Origin: Aestuariirhabdus litorea
GTDB taxonomy: Bacteria; Pseudomonadota; Gammaproteobacteria; Pseudomonadales; Aestuariirhabdaceae
DNA: 64,000 bases
Assembly: GCF_003864255.1 (NCBI RefSeq)
Contig: NZ_QWEZ01000001.1
Span: 434,001-498,000 of the forward strand
Direction of reading: 5' to 3'
Below the pieces are notes generated by a model, which saw nothing but the letters and a program-made list of their open reading frames with translations, was not told the origin of the DNA and did no database searches. This document shows, piece by piece, positions 7,515 to 15,425 of this stretch (within the stretch, counting starts at the first letter, position 1; every line of letters begins with the position of its first letter). A program made the position numbers and the translations under genes.

Positions 7515-7792
7515 GGTGGCACCCCATTACCCTCCAAGCCGGCGAGCAGTGGGGGAATGGTTCGATCAGGCCCGCAGGGGCGAGGCATGGACGCCGAGCC
7601 GTTTCGTGGGGGCAGGAGCCCCCTCGAAACGCCCGGACCAGTTCTCCACAGCGCAGCGCAGCCGCAGGCCGGTTTGGTGGGGTCCAGCGGGGATTCTTAA
7701 GGGGGCGCTGGTCGCCCCCTTGAGGCACCCGTCGGGGTGCGTCCCGACAAGGGGGTTGCCGCAAGGCAAAAGGGATCGCGCCGTAGGCGCAC
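7515..7792 (-). repeat. Dispersed ~280-bp structured repeat, copy C (inverted)
   Basis: The reverse complement of this stretch matches copies A and B through the conserved central blocks, and it matches copy A at both CGTTTCGAGGGGGCTCCTGC and the terminal CGCCGGCTTGGAGGGT. Copies B and C therefore bracket the cassette array as inverted repeats about 4.8 kb apart. Confidence 0.8.
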
Positions 7793-7828
7793 ACATCCAT
7801 GCCCACTTAGCCTCCAAGGGAGGAGGCT

Positions 7829-7850
7829 GTCGCCCTGAAGGGCGACCTAC
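7829..7850 (-). repeat. REP-like palindrome, inverted
   Basis: GTCGCCCTGAAGGGCGAC followed by CTAC is the inverted, compensated version of the REP-like module beside cti. It lies about 40 bases beyond repeat copy C, mirroring the order of palindrome and repeat seen at copy A. Confidence 0.55.
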
Positions 7851-7894
7851 AGGGGGAGCCTGCCCCCTTAGATCGCGTCGTCTCGCTCAATGCA

Positions 7895-8120
7895 GGCATC
7901 GAGTTCGCTGAACCAGCCGCTCTCGCCAAGTCGAATGCAGATGCCGAGTGCGCTGGACCCCCCTGATCGCTGCCGCTTCGATCAATGCGCGCATCGAGCG
8001 TGCTCAGCCACGCCGCTCTCGCCAAGTCGAATGTAGACACCGAGTGCGCTGAGCCCTCCTGATCGCTCCCTTCTCGATCAATGCGCGCATCGAGGATGCT
8101 GAACCAGCCGCTCTCGCCAT
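7895..8120. repeat. Tandem degenerate ~45/50-bp repeats
   Basis: Five alternating units are visible. The odd units resemble GGCATCGAGTTCGCTGAACC then AGCCGCTCTCGCC, and the even units contain GAGTGCGCTG then a TGATCGCT-rich linker. Together they form a ~95-base period. The odd unit (GCATCGAG..GCTCAGCCACGCCGCT..CGCCA) is homologous to the units at 21424-21760. Translation on either strand gives only a repetitive Arg/Ser/Asp-rich frame, so it is probably not a protein gene. Confidence 0.65.
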
Positions 8121-8156
8121 CCCTGGCTCCCGCTGCATACCGCCCATCCCTGGGCA

Positions 8157-8189
8157 TAAAAAAACCCCTGGCGCCGGGGCGTCAGGGGT
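8157..8189 (-). terminator. Rho-independent terminator, minus strand, no identified gene
   Basis: ACCCCTG (8164-8170) pairs with CAGGGGT (8183-8189) around a GC-rich loop that can extend the stem. On the minus strand the hairpin is followed by seven to eight U. No convincing minus-strand gene lies to its right before 8625, so it may end a small RNA or a lost gene. The 8190-8625 stretch also holds a GTGACCG-CC-CGGTCAC inverted repeat (8445-8460); otherwise I see nothing in it. Confidence 0.7.
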
Positions 8190-8625
8190 AATGCGGAGAT
8201 ACAGATAGAGTCACATCTGCGATCGAGACATCCGTGAGTCTATCCGCCATCGGTGAGCGGAACAGGAGCGGAAATCCGTTCTTAACACCAATAGCATCAT
8301 GCGCAAGCACATGATTCGATTGACCGGCGTGGGGCCGGTCGAAATCGGCGGGGGGCGCCTTGGGGGGAGTTCCGAAGAGCTCCTTACGCCTCCTTGTGTA
8401 AAGTGTCTGGTTTTTGGGGAGGTCGGGCCATTAGACGTTGGTCGGTGACCGCCCGGTCACGCCGGAAATGGGGTGGAATTTTCCGTCTCTGGCGCCAATA
8501 CTGGGGGTTCAATCGCTTCAATTCGATCAAAAGTGGCACAAATGCACTGTTATCGTTTTATTTGTGACTAACAGGCTTTTGATAGTCACGCCATAGTGGA
8601 TATTGACGACGGAAGGAGAGGGTCA

Positions 8626-9135
8626 TTGGCGGATCATTCAAAGGATATGTGGTACGAGCCGGAGCGCCAACTGTTCCATATCCGTGCGCGCCGCCAGATC
8701 GGCTTTTTCGATGTGCTGCTCACCTGTCTGTGGGGCAGTGCCCTCGGCGGCGTGGTGGTGGAGGGGATGTTTGGCGGTATCCCCTGGCAGGCGCTGGGGC
8801 CGGTCAAGGGGTTGCTGACCCTGCTGGCGCTGGCGGCGATGTTCCTGCTCTGCCTGTGGCGGCTGACGGAGGGGGTGCGCTCGCTGGTGCACGGGGTAAG
8901 CCCGCGCTTTGTGCTGCGGCGCGAAACCCTGTTGGGGCTCAAATACCAGCAGGAGCGGGGGCTATCGACCCACTCCATCGCCCTCGGTACCCAGGTGATT
9001 ACCCGGGTCGCCAACCTGCAAACCTTTCTCGATGCCTGGCAGCAGGCCAGGGATGATATCGCCCGCGAGCAGTTCGAAGCCAAGGCCAGCGAGGCCCAAG
9101 ACGGGGAGGGCGAACCGCCCGAGCCGGACCCCTGA
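8626..9135 (+). CDS. Hypothetical inner-membrane protein
   Basis: The product has 169 residues with two hydrophobic segments (IGFFDVLLTCLWGSALGGVVV and LLTLLALAAMFLLCLW) near residues 24-80 and a charged C-terminal tail rich in Glu and Ala. I recognise no family. The TTG at 8626 is taken as start because GGAAGGAGAGG lies just upstream; a GTG at 8596 is also in frame but has no ribosome site, and an ATG at 8647 is a third option. It converges with the diguanylate cyclase gene, with 14 bases between the stop codons. The cytoplasmic tail suggests a protein-protein role, but no function can be assigned. Confidence 0.65.
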   Translation: MADHSKDMWYEPERQLFHIRARRQIGFFDVLLTCLWGSALGGVVVEGMFGGIPWQALGPVKGLLTLLALAAMFLLCLWRLTEGVRSLVHGVSPRFVLRRETLLGLKYQQERGLSTHSIALGTQVITRVANLQTFLDAWQQARDDIAREQFEAKASEAQDGEGEPPEPDP

Positions 9136-9149
9136 GTCGGGCCCGGTCT

Positions 9150-10706
9150 TCAGGAGAGGGGGTTGCAGTGCACGCCCTGGCGTAGCCGGGGGTGCAGCGT
9201 CAGCCGGTTGCGTCCCTCCTGTTTGGCGCGGTAGAGGGCTTCATCCGCCGCCTCCAGCAGTTTGTCGGGCATCACCTCCAGGGTGGGCACGCAGGTGGCC
9301 ACCCCCAGGCTGACGGTGACCACCTGGGCGGCGGAGGAGTGCTCGTGGGGGATGGCGCACTGTTCCACCGCGGCGCGCAGGGCCTCGGCCACCCGGCAGG
9401 CGCCGTCGCTGTCGGTATCGGGCAGCACCACCGCAAACTCCTCACCGCCGTAGCGGGCCAGCAGGTCGGAGTGGCGGCGAATGGCGCCGCCCATGGCCCG
9501 GGCCACCTGGCGCAGGCAGTCGTCCCCCATGCTGTGGCCGTAGTTATCGTTGTAGCCCTTGAAGTGGTCGATATCCAGGATCACCAGTGACAGCGGTTCG
9601 TTGTGGCGGCAGCCGCGGTGCCACTCATCCTCCAGCTTGCGGTCAAACTCGCGCCGGTTGGGCAGCTCGGTGAGGTAGTCGAGGTGGGCCAGGGCGTCGA
9701 GGATGGCGGCGCTCTGCTTGGCTCTCAGCTGGGCGTCGAGGCGCGCCTGGGCCACCTTGGGGTTGGAGAGGTCAAACAGCACATCGGCGGCGCCCATGTC
9801 GAAGGCGGCCATCTCCTGCTCACCGTTGAGGCCATCGAGCAGCACCAGCACCGAGGTGTGGCGGTAGCGGTGCTCCCGCTTCAGGCGGCTGCAGAGCTCG
9901 AGCCCGGCCTGCTCCAGTGAGGCGTAGTCGATCAGCACCACATCCGGGGCACACTCCTGTGCCTCGAGCCACTGCTCCGCCGCCTCGATGCGGGCCTGGT
10001 AGACCAGGATATAGGCGGCCTCCAGCTCCACCAGGTTGCAGCGGTCCGGATTGAACTCGCCGACTAATAGCACATTCTGGCGCGGCTTGAGCTGGCAGGC
10101 GGCGAGGGTATCGGGCGCCACCGGCAGTTCGCCGCCATTGAAAAAGTGGCGCAGCAGGTCGTAGGTGGGAAAACCCAGCAGGGGTTTTTCGTGCAGGGAG
10201 GAGTAGAGCACCGGCAGGCGGGTCTTGAAGCGCTCCCCCTCCCACTCCTGCTGCCAGGTCTCGAGTTCCGGCGACGAGGGAGAGAGTGCCTCGGGGTCGG
10301 GGTAGTCGATGCCCGCCTCGCGGGCGAGGGATTCCAGCACATCGGCGTCGGAGATATCCCGACCCTCGACCCAGAGGGCGCGGTAGATCAGGGTTCGAAA
10401 CAGGGAGACCCGCTTGGGGTCCTGCTCCCGCACTCCAAAGACCACCTGGTTGACGAGGCGGGTGTTGGGGCGGAAGGGGGGCGCGTGTACCGTGATCTCG
10501 GGGGCACGCTTGCGGATCACCGCCACCTCACTCAGCAGCTGCTCCTTCTCGTCCGGGGTGACCACGGCACTGGTGGCCGAGGCTTCGTGTTCGATCCCGC
10601 GCCACTGGATGCGGCGGCTGTCCCCGAGGCTGATCAGGCGTTCGTTGAGGGCGTAGCAGAAGGGGCAGTTAAAGTCCGAGTAGAAGTGGATGAAATCGGT
10701 GCTCAT
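9150..10706 (-). CDS. Diguanylate cyclase with N-terminal DsbA-like and central receiver-like domains
   Basis: The 518-residue product starts with a DsbA-type thioredoxin domain (HFYSDFNCPFCYALNERL, Cys14 and Cys17). A receiver-like segment follows (NVLLVGEF...DVVLIDYASLE...SVLVLLDG). The C terminus is a GGDEF domain with the intact catalytic motif GGEEF (420-424), five residues after an RHSD product-inhibition site, so it should make cyclic-di-GMP and be feedback-inhibited. There is no signal peptide or membrane segment, so the CPFC pair would face the cytoplasm. The ATG at 10706 is preferred over an in-frame TTG at 10736; neither has a clear ribosome site. It is last in a minus-strand gene series. 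Redox control of the cyclase is an inference from the fusion. Confidence 0.88.
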   Translation of the reverse strand: MSTDFIHFYSDFNCPFCYALNERLISLGDSRRIQWRGIEHEASATSAVVTPDEKEQLLSEVAVIRKRAPEITVHAPPFRPNTRLVNQVVFGVREQDPKRVSLFRTLIYRALWVEGRDISDADVLESLAREAGIDYPDPEALSPSSPELETWQQEWEGERFKTRLPVLYSSLHEKPLLGFPTYDLLRHFFNGGELPVAPDTLAACQLKPRQNVLLVGEFNPDRCNLVELEAAYILVYQARIEAAEQWLEAQECAPDVVLIDYASLEQAGLELCSRLKREHRYRHTSVLVLLDGLNGEQEMAAFDMGAADVLFDLSNPKVAQARLDAQLRAKQSAAILDALAHLDYLTELPNRREFDRKLEDEWHRGCRHNEPLSLVILDIDHFKGYNDNYGHSMGDDCLRQVARAMGGAIRRHSDLLARYGGEEFAVVLPDTDSDGACRVAEALRAAVEQCAIPHEHSSAAQVVTVSLGVATCVPTLEVMPDKLLEAADEALYRAKQEGRNRLTLHPRLRQGVHCNPLS

Positions 10707-10820
10707 AGCGGTCGGCCCTGGCGGAGCGGTCTGCAAGCAGGGCCGCTCGGCTGAGTTGTATTTGGATTGTCCTATTGTACCCGCGGGCGGGGCCAGCGGA
10801 ACCCCCGTCGGTACTGTTCC

Positions 10821-11687
10821 CTATCCTAGGCCGGATTTTGCCGGGCGGGTACTCAAAATCACCAGCGCGATGCCCCCCAGGATCGCCGCCGAGGCCAGCA
10901 GCAGGCGCAGGTCGATCGCCTCCCCCAGTAGCAGAGCACCCCCCAGGGCCGCAATCACCGGTACGCTGAGCTGCACGGTGGCGGCCTGGGTCGCCTTAAG
11001 CGCTGGCAGCACCCGGTACCAGAGGGCGTACCCCAGCCCCGACGCCAGTGCACCCGAGGCGATGGCCAGCAGCGCCCCGTGCCCGTCGAGGCGGGCGCTG
11101 GCGAGGGTGACCAGGCTCAGCAGCGCCGCCAGCGGCACCGCGCGCAGGAAGTTACCGGCGGTGACCCGGGTGGGATTCCCGGCGCCCCGGCCCCGCAGGG
11201 AGTAGACCCCCCAGGCGACCCCGGCCCCTATCATCAGCAGCGAGGCGATGAGGGGCGGCTGTTGCAGGCCCGGCAACAGCAGCCCCACCAGACCGGTGAT
11301 CGCCAGCGCAAACCCGAGCCACTGGCGGGGGTTCAAGCGTTCGCCGCGCCACAGTCCATAACCGATCATGCTGGCCTGCACAGCGCCGAACAGCAGCAGC
11401 GCGCCGCTGGCGGCGGAGAGCTGGGTGTAGGCAAAGGAGAAGCCGGCGGCGTAGGCGAACAGGGCCAGGGCCGAGGGCCAGCTGCCGCGTGCCCCGGGCG
11501 CTTGCCGCAACCTCGGGCTCAGGGTGACCAGCAGCCACAGGCAGAGGGCGCCGGAGAGCAGGCGCAGGCTGGTAAAGCTGGCGGGGTCGATGGCGCCCTC
11601 CAGCAGCGCCGCCCGGCACAGCAGGGAGTTACCGGCAAAGGCGACCATGGTGAGGGCGGTGAGAAGGCTGAGTGGGAGCAGGGGCAT
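10821..11687 (-). CDS. EamA/DMT-superfamily transporter
   Basis: The 288-residue protein has ten predicted hydrophobic segments arranged as two EamA halves, with a glycine-rich AGNSLLCRAALLEGAIDP start and an LRLLSGALCLWLL helix typical of drug/metabolite transporters (PF00892). It probably exports a small metabolite across the inner membrane; the substrate cannot be predicted. Its ATG lies three bases from the stop codon of the DUF808 gene, so the two are likely co-transcribed. Confidence 0.85.
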   Translation of the reverse strand: MPLLPLSLLTALTMVAFAGNSLLCRAALLEGAIDPASFTSLRLLSGALCLWLLVTLSPRLRQAPGARGSWPSALALFAYAAGFSFAYTQLSAASGALLLFGAVQASMIGYGLWRGERLNPRQWLGFALAITGLVGLLLPGLQQPPLIASLLMIGAGVAWGVYSLRGRGAGNPTRVTAGNFLRAVPLAALLSLVTLASARLDGHGALLAIASGALASGLGYALWYRVLPALKATQAATVQLSVPVIAALGGALLLGEAIDLRLLLASAAILGGIALVILSTRPAKSGLG

Positions 11688-11690
11688 GGA

Positions 11691-12575
11691 CTAATCCGGG
11701 TGGGCGCCGGGGCGCCTGTGCAGGGGGTGGGTCAGGAGCAGCAGCAGGGCGCCTATCCCCAGCCCGCTCAGCAGCTCCGGCAGCAGGCTGGGCAGGATCG
11801 CCAGAGCGTGGTGGAGCGCCTCGATGTTGTGCACAAAGAGGCCGCCGCCCACCAGCAGCATGGCGAGGGTGCCCACCACCCCCAGCAGGCGGATGACCCA
11901 GGGCAGGGCCGCCACAAGCCCCTGTCCGCCCAGCCTCAGGGGGGCTTCCAGCCAGGCGGGCTGCTGCCGCGAGCGCTGCATCAGGTAGAAGCCGGCATCG
12001 TCCATGCGCACCAGCAGCGCCACCGCACCGTAGACCCCTACCGTGGCGGCCAGCGCGATCAGGCTCACCACCAGCACCTGCACCGCCAGGCTGGCGTTGA
12101 GGACAGTGCCGAGGGCGATGACGATGATCTCGATGGAGAGGATAAAATCGGTGCGGATGGCGCTCCTGATCTTGGCCGCCTCGCGTTTGAGGATCTCCTC
12201 CCGCTCAAGCGGGAGCTGGGCGGCGATGGGGGTGGCGGGGCGCGGGCGGAACCACTCCACCACCTTTTCGGCCCCTTCGTAGCTGAGGTAGGCGCCCCCC
12301 ACCAGCAGGATGGGCACAATCAGCCCCGGCAGGTAGGCGCTGAGCAGAAAGGCCAGCGGCAGGATAATCAGTTTGTTGACCAGTGAGCCCTTGGTGATCG
12401 CCCACACCACCGGCAGCTCGCGGGAGGCGCTGAAGCCGGTCGCCTTCTCGGCGTTGACCGCCAGGTCGTCCCCCAGAATGGCGGCGGTCTTTTTGGCCGC
12501 CACCTTGCTCATCACTGCGGCATCGTCCAGCAGGGCCGCAATGTCATCGAGAATCATCAGTAGGCCACTGGCCAT
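11691..12575 (-). CDS. DUF808 inner-membrane protein (YedI family)
   Basis: The 294-residue product aligns in recollection with E. coli YedI: LLMILDDIAALLDDAAVMSKVAAKKTA at the N terminus and RELPVVWAITKGSLVNKLIILP after it. Several transmembrane segments follow. The function of the family is not established. The ATG at 12575 matches the conserved N terminus; a GTG nine bases upstream is also possible. It lies 17 bases after the acetyltransferase gene in the same orientation. Confidence 0.85.
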   Translation of the reverse strand: MASGLLMILDDIAALLDDAAVMSKVAAKKTAAILGDDLAVNAEKATGFSASRELPVVWAITKGSLVNKLIILPLAFLLSAYLPGLIVPILLVGGAYLSYEGAEKVVEWFRPRPATPIAAQLPLEREEILKREAAKIRSAIRTDFILSIEIIVIALGTVLNASLAVQVLVVSLIALAATVGVYGAVALLVRMDDAGFYLMQRSRQQPAWLEAPLRLGGQGLVAALPWVIRLLGVVGTLAMLLVGGGLFVHNIEALHHALAILPSLLPELLSGLGIGALLLLLTHPLHRRPGAHPD

Positions 12576-12592
12576 GGGCTGCACTCGCTGGG

Positions 12593-13189
12593 TCAGGGGG
12601 TGGATTGGGGGGCGGATGGGGGGTCGGGCAGGGGAACGTCCTGCCCCCCCGGTCTTTCATGGCAGGCGGCGGTGATCGTCCCCTGCCAGTAGCCGACATC
12701 GATCCAGCGCTCGAACTTGTAGCCCACCTCCCGGAACTGCCCCACCTGGGCCATGCCGAACTTTTCGTGCAGAGCGACACTGGCGGCGTTGGGCAGGGCG
12801 ATGGCACCGAGGGCGGTCCGGAAGCCGCGCTGGGCAAGCTCGGCAAAAAGGGCCCGGTAGAGGGCACTGCCGAGGCCCTGCCCCCCGGCCTCGGGGGCCA
12901 GGTAGACGGTGATCTCGGCGGTAAAACGGTAGGCACAGCGACCGTGCCAGCGGGTGGCGTAGCTGTAGCCTTGCACCCCTTGGGCGGTTTCGATGACCAA
13001 CCAGGGCAGGCCCGTCTCCTCTACCGCGCGCAGGCGCCCGGCCATCTCCTCGGTGGGGAGGGGGTCCTCCTCGAAGGTGACCACCGTCTCTCGTACATAG
13101 TGGTTGTAGATGGCGACGATCGCCGCAGCATCGGCTGCGGTGGCCGGGCGAATACGGGGAAAGGGGGCGGCGGCGGGAGGGGGGCTCAC
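12593..13189 (-). CDS. GNAT acetyltransferase, phosphinothricin/methionine-sulfoximine type
   Basis: The product has 198 residues. The pattern IRPATAADAAAIVAIYNHYV, VVTFEEDPLPTEEM, AEITVYLAPEAGGQGLGSALY (acetyl-CoA loop) and GQFREVGYKFERWIDVGYWQ is that of the PAT/YncA subgroup, which N-acetylates phosphinothricin or methionine derivatives. The GTG start is supported by GGAGGAGTAG directly upstream; the ribosome site lies in the last codons of rlmJ, so translation is probably coupled. The C-terminal ~20 residues are Pro-rich and extra compared with the usual family length. Confidence 0.85.
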   Translation of the reverse strand: MSPPPAAAPFPRIRPATAADAAAIVAIYNHYVRETVVTFEEDPLPTEEMAGRLRAVEETGLPWLVIETAQGVQGYSYATRWHGRCAYRFTAEITVYLAPEAGGQGLGSALYRALFAELAQRGFRTALGAIALPNAASVALHEKFGMAQVGQFREVGYKFERWIDVGYWQGTITAACHERPGGQDVPLPDPPSAPQSTP

Positions 13190-14026
13190 CTACTCCTCCA
13201 CCAGGGTATCGCAGCGGTAGTTGCCCTCACCCTGCTCCCCCACCGCCTGCGCCAGTTTCGGCAGCAGCCCGGCGAGCTTGTCGAACAGCCCCCAGGGTGG
13301 GTTGATGAGGATCATCCCCGAGGCGGTCATGCCGCGCCCTTCGGTGTCGGCCCGGAGCCCCAGTTCGAAGCGCTGGATATTGCGGATGCCGCTGCCCTGC
13401 AGGGAAGTTTCCAGCTGGTTGATGCGTTCGCGTTCCACCACCGGGTACCAGAGCGCGTAGACCCCGGTGGCGAACTTGCGGTGCGCCGCCTGCAGCGCCT
13501 TGACCACCTGCTCGTAATCGGATTTGAGCTCGTAGGAGGGGTCGATCAGCACCAGCGCCCGCCGCGAGGCCGGTGGCAGGTGTGCCTGCAGCCCCTTGAG
13601 GCCATCCTCGCAGAACACCCGGATGCGGCGGTTGCCGCGGGTGTTGCCCTTGAGTCGTTCCACATCCTCCGGGTGCAGCTCGTAGAGCCAGGCATTGTCG
13701 CGTGCGCGCAGGAACTGGCGGGCGATCAACGGCGAACCGGGGTAGAAACGCAGCCCGCCCTCGGGGTTGAGGGCGTTCACCACTTCGAAATAGCGGGCCA
13801 GCTGCGGCCACTCGGAGGGGATGAGGCGGCCGATACCGTTACGGTATTCGACCAGCTTGCTGGCCTCGGCCGAGGCCAGGTTATAGAGCCCGGCTCCGGC
13901 GTGGGTGTCGATGTAATCGAAGGGTTTCTCCTTCTTGCACAGGTGCTCCAGCACCTCCACCAGCACAATGTGCTTGAGCAGGTCAGCGAAATTTCCAGCG
14001 TGGAAGGAGTGGCGGTAGCTGAGCAA
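13190..14026 (-). CDS. rlmJ: 23S rRNA (adenine-2030 N6) methyltransferase
   Basis: The 278-residue length and the N terminus (LSYRHSFHAGNFADLLKHIVLVEVLEHL) match RlmJ, which modifies A2030 of 23S rRNA. DTHAGAGLYNL is the SAM loop and LIDPSYELKSDY carries the DPPY-like catalytic motif as DPSY. The start is a TTG at 14026, preceded by AGGA eight bases upstream and placed exactly at the family's conserved first residues; no ATG fits. It heads the minus-strand run rlmJ, acetyltransferase, DUF808, EamA. Confidence 0.93.
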   Translation of the reverse strand: MLSYRHSFHAGNFADLLKHIVLVEVLEHLCKKEKPFDYIDTHAGAGLYNLASAEASKLVEYRNGIGRLIPSEWPQLARYFEVVNALNPEGGLRFYPGSPLIARQFLRARDNAWLYELHPEDVERLKGNTRGNRRIRVFCEDGLKGLQAHLPPASRRALVLIDPSYELKSDYEQVVKALQAAHRKFATGVYALWYPVVERERINQLETSLQGSGIRNIQRFELGLRADTEGRGMTASGMILINPPWGLFDKLAGLLPKLAQAVGEQGEGNYRCDTLVEE

Positions 14027-14053
14027 GGGAGAGTCCTGTAGGGGGTAAGTGGG

Positions 14054-14212
14054 CTAGCGGGTGCAGACCCAGAGCGCGTGAACCATGCCGGGGAAGAAAA
14101 ACAGCAGGCAGAGCACAATGTTGATCAGCAGCTCTTTGCCAGCTCCGCCCTTCAAAAACACCGCCACGGGGGGCAGGAAAATGGCCAGCAAAATAAGCAG
14201 CAGTCGATTCAT
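14054..14212 (-). CDS. YqaE/Pmp3-family small membrane protein
   Basis: The product is a 52-residue peptide beginning MNRLLLILLAIFLPPVAVFL, with a second hydrophobic stretch ending FFFPGMVHALWVC. Two transmembrane helices joined by a short loop (KGGAGKELLIN) are the signature of the Pmp3/UPF0057 family, linked in other organisms to salt and membrane-potential stress. The ATG at 14212 is preceded by a GGATC stretch, a modest ribosome site. The gene is monocistronic in appearance and lies just upstream of rlmJ in the same orientation. Confidence 0.8.
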   Translation of the reverse strand: MNRLLLILLAIFLPPVAVFLKGGAGKELLINIVLCLLFFFPGMVHALWVCTR

Positions 14213-14328
14213 GGGGCAGATCCTTTTGCAGCGGTTGGGGTGTGGGCGACGGAGTGGTTGCCCACTCTATTGGTATACCAGCTCGGCAAAAGGCGTCAAG
14301 CCGGAATCGGGTCCTTGCGCGGGTCGGC

Positions 14329-14730
14329 TCAGGTGCTGCTTTCGAGGGTGAGGGTCAGTCGTGAATCGGCCAGCGCGGCGCTGCGGTGGAAGACGATCGC
14401 CTGGTACTCGGCGCTGGTGACCATCGCCAGGAAGGCCTCAACCGAGGGGTAGCGCACCAGCAGTACCTGGTCCCACTGCTCCTCGTCGGGGCCGATCACC
14501 GTGCCCCGGGCGCTGCCTGACCAGATCACACTGGCCCCCGCCTTGCCCAGCGGCCCCAGTGCGGCCTTGCCGTAGCGGGCGTAGGCCTCTCGTCCGGAGC
14601 ACTGGGTGCCGTCGGCGTAGTTGGCCTGATCGCGAAAGCTCAACAGGTTGAGCATCACCACCGGCACCCCCTTGGGGGCCTGGGCGATCACCGTCTGCAG
14701 TTGTTGGGGGCGGGGATCGATATAGGGCAT
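14329..14730 (-). CDS. DUF1330-like (dimeric alpha-beta barrel) protein
   Basis: The 133-residue product has a VVMLNLLSFRDQANY strand, GREAYARYGKAALGPL, WDQVLLVRYPSVEAFLAMV and EYQAIVFHRSAALADSRLTL. This is the ferredoxin-like dimeric barrel pattern of DUF1330/EthD-like proteins. No catalytic function is established for the family. The ATG at 14730 is chosen because GAGGAAG lies seven bases upstream; a longer frame exists upstream but lacks a ribosome site. Confidence 0.8.
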   Translation of the reverse strand: MPYIDPRPQQLQTVIAQAPKGVPVVMLNLLSFRDQANYADGTQCSGREAYARYGKAALGPLGKAGASVIWSGSARGTVIGPDEEQWDQVLLVRYPSVEAFLAMVTSAEYQAIVFHRSAALADSRLTLTLESST

Positions 14731-14905
14731 GGCGGGCTTCCTCGGGCGGGTGGCTGGGCGGGTTTGGGTGGACGAAACAGTGCTAGCGGGCCAGGCTATA
14801 GCAGCGTTGAACAGAGCGGGTCGCGGTCCGCCCGTTGGCGTCTCGTCGCCTGCCAGCTTACCCCCTGGGGGCGTGGCGATCAAAAGTAAAGGTGAAAAGG
14901 GCTCG

Positions 14906-15226
14906 TTAGCCGGGGGTGGCCAGCTTGAGGCCAATGATGCCGGCAACGATCAGCCCCAGGCTCAACACCCGCAGGCTGCTGGCCGGGTCATCGAACAGCA
15001 GTATGCCCAGCAGGGCGGTTCCTACCGCTCCTACCCCCACCCACACCGCGTAGGCGGTGCCCACCGGCAGCGACTTCATGGCGATGCCCAGCAGGCCGAG
15101 GCTGATGATCATCGACACCACCGTGCCCACCGTGGGCCACAGGCGGGTAAAGCCTTCGGTGTATTTGAGGCCGATCGCCCAGCCGACCTCGAACAGGCCG
15201 GCGATAATCAGGAGGGTCCACTGCAT
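14906..15226 (-). CDS. sugE: SMR-family exporter, guanidinium exporter Gdx/SugE type
   Basis: The 106-residue protein has four transmembrane helices with the SMR signature [19 protein letters not shown], including the membrane-embedded Glu, and [20 protein letters not shown]. The [11 protein letters not shown] version is that of SugE/Gdx, which exchanges guanidinium for protons, rather than EmrE. The ATG at 15226 has a GGAG site. I looked for a guanidine riboswitch in the 200 bases upstream and saw no convincing ACGR double hairpin. An inverted repeat CCGGC-N7-GCCGG lies at about 15393-15409, nearer the divergent ABC gene. Confidence 0.88.
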   Translation of the reverse strand: MQWTLLIIAGLFEVGWAIGLKYTEGFTRLWPTVGTVVSMIISLGLLGIAMKSLPVGTAYAVWVGVGAVGTALLGILLFDDPASSLRVLSLGLIVAGIIGLKLATPG

Positions 15227-15425
15227 GGGGTGTCTCCAGGGTGCGGGGGTGGCTTGCCCGCTGGATAGATACCCGCCGCCAGACGGGGTGGTATGGGTGC
15301 CGCTCTCCCCTGAATCTCGCACGGGGTGAGGGGAATGGCAAGGGTGCGCTCTTCCCAGGCGTCCCGCTTGCCAGTAGGCTAGAGCCATTGGCCCGGCACG
15401 GGACGCCGGGACAGGGGGAGCAAGC

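Noticed and set aside
7895-8120. CRISPR array
   Set aside because: Units are degenerate, of alternating length, and the spacers are themselves repeated; there are no cas genes.
7807-8157. A 116-residue repetitive minus-strand protein
   Set aside because: The frame only translates the tandem repeats (Ser/Asp/Arg-rich periodic sequence), runs into the terminator region at its 5' side and has no ribosome site.
15227-15425. Guanidine riboswitch upstream of the SMR exporter gene
   Set aside because: The gene is of the Gdx type, so I looked for ykkC or mini-ykkC structures. There is no pair of hairpins with ACGR loops and no recognisable ykkC core; only a simple CCGGC-N7-GCCGG inverted repeat is present.
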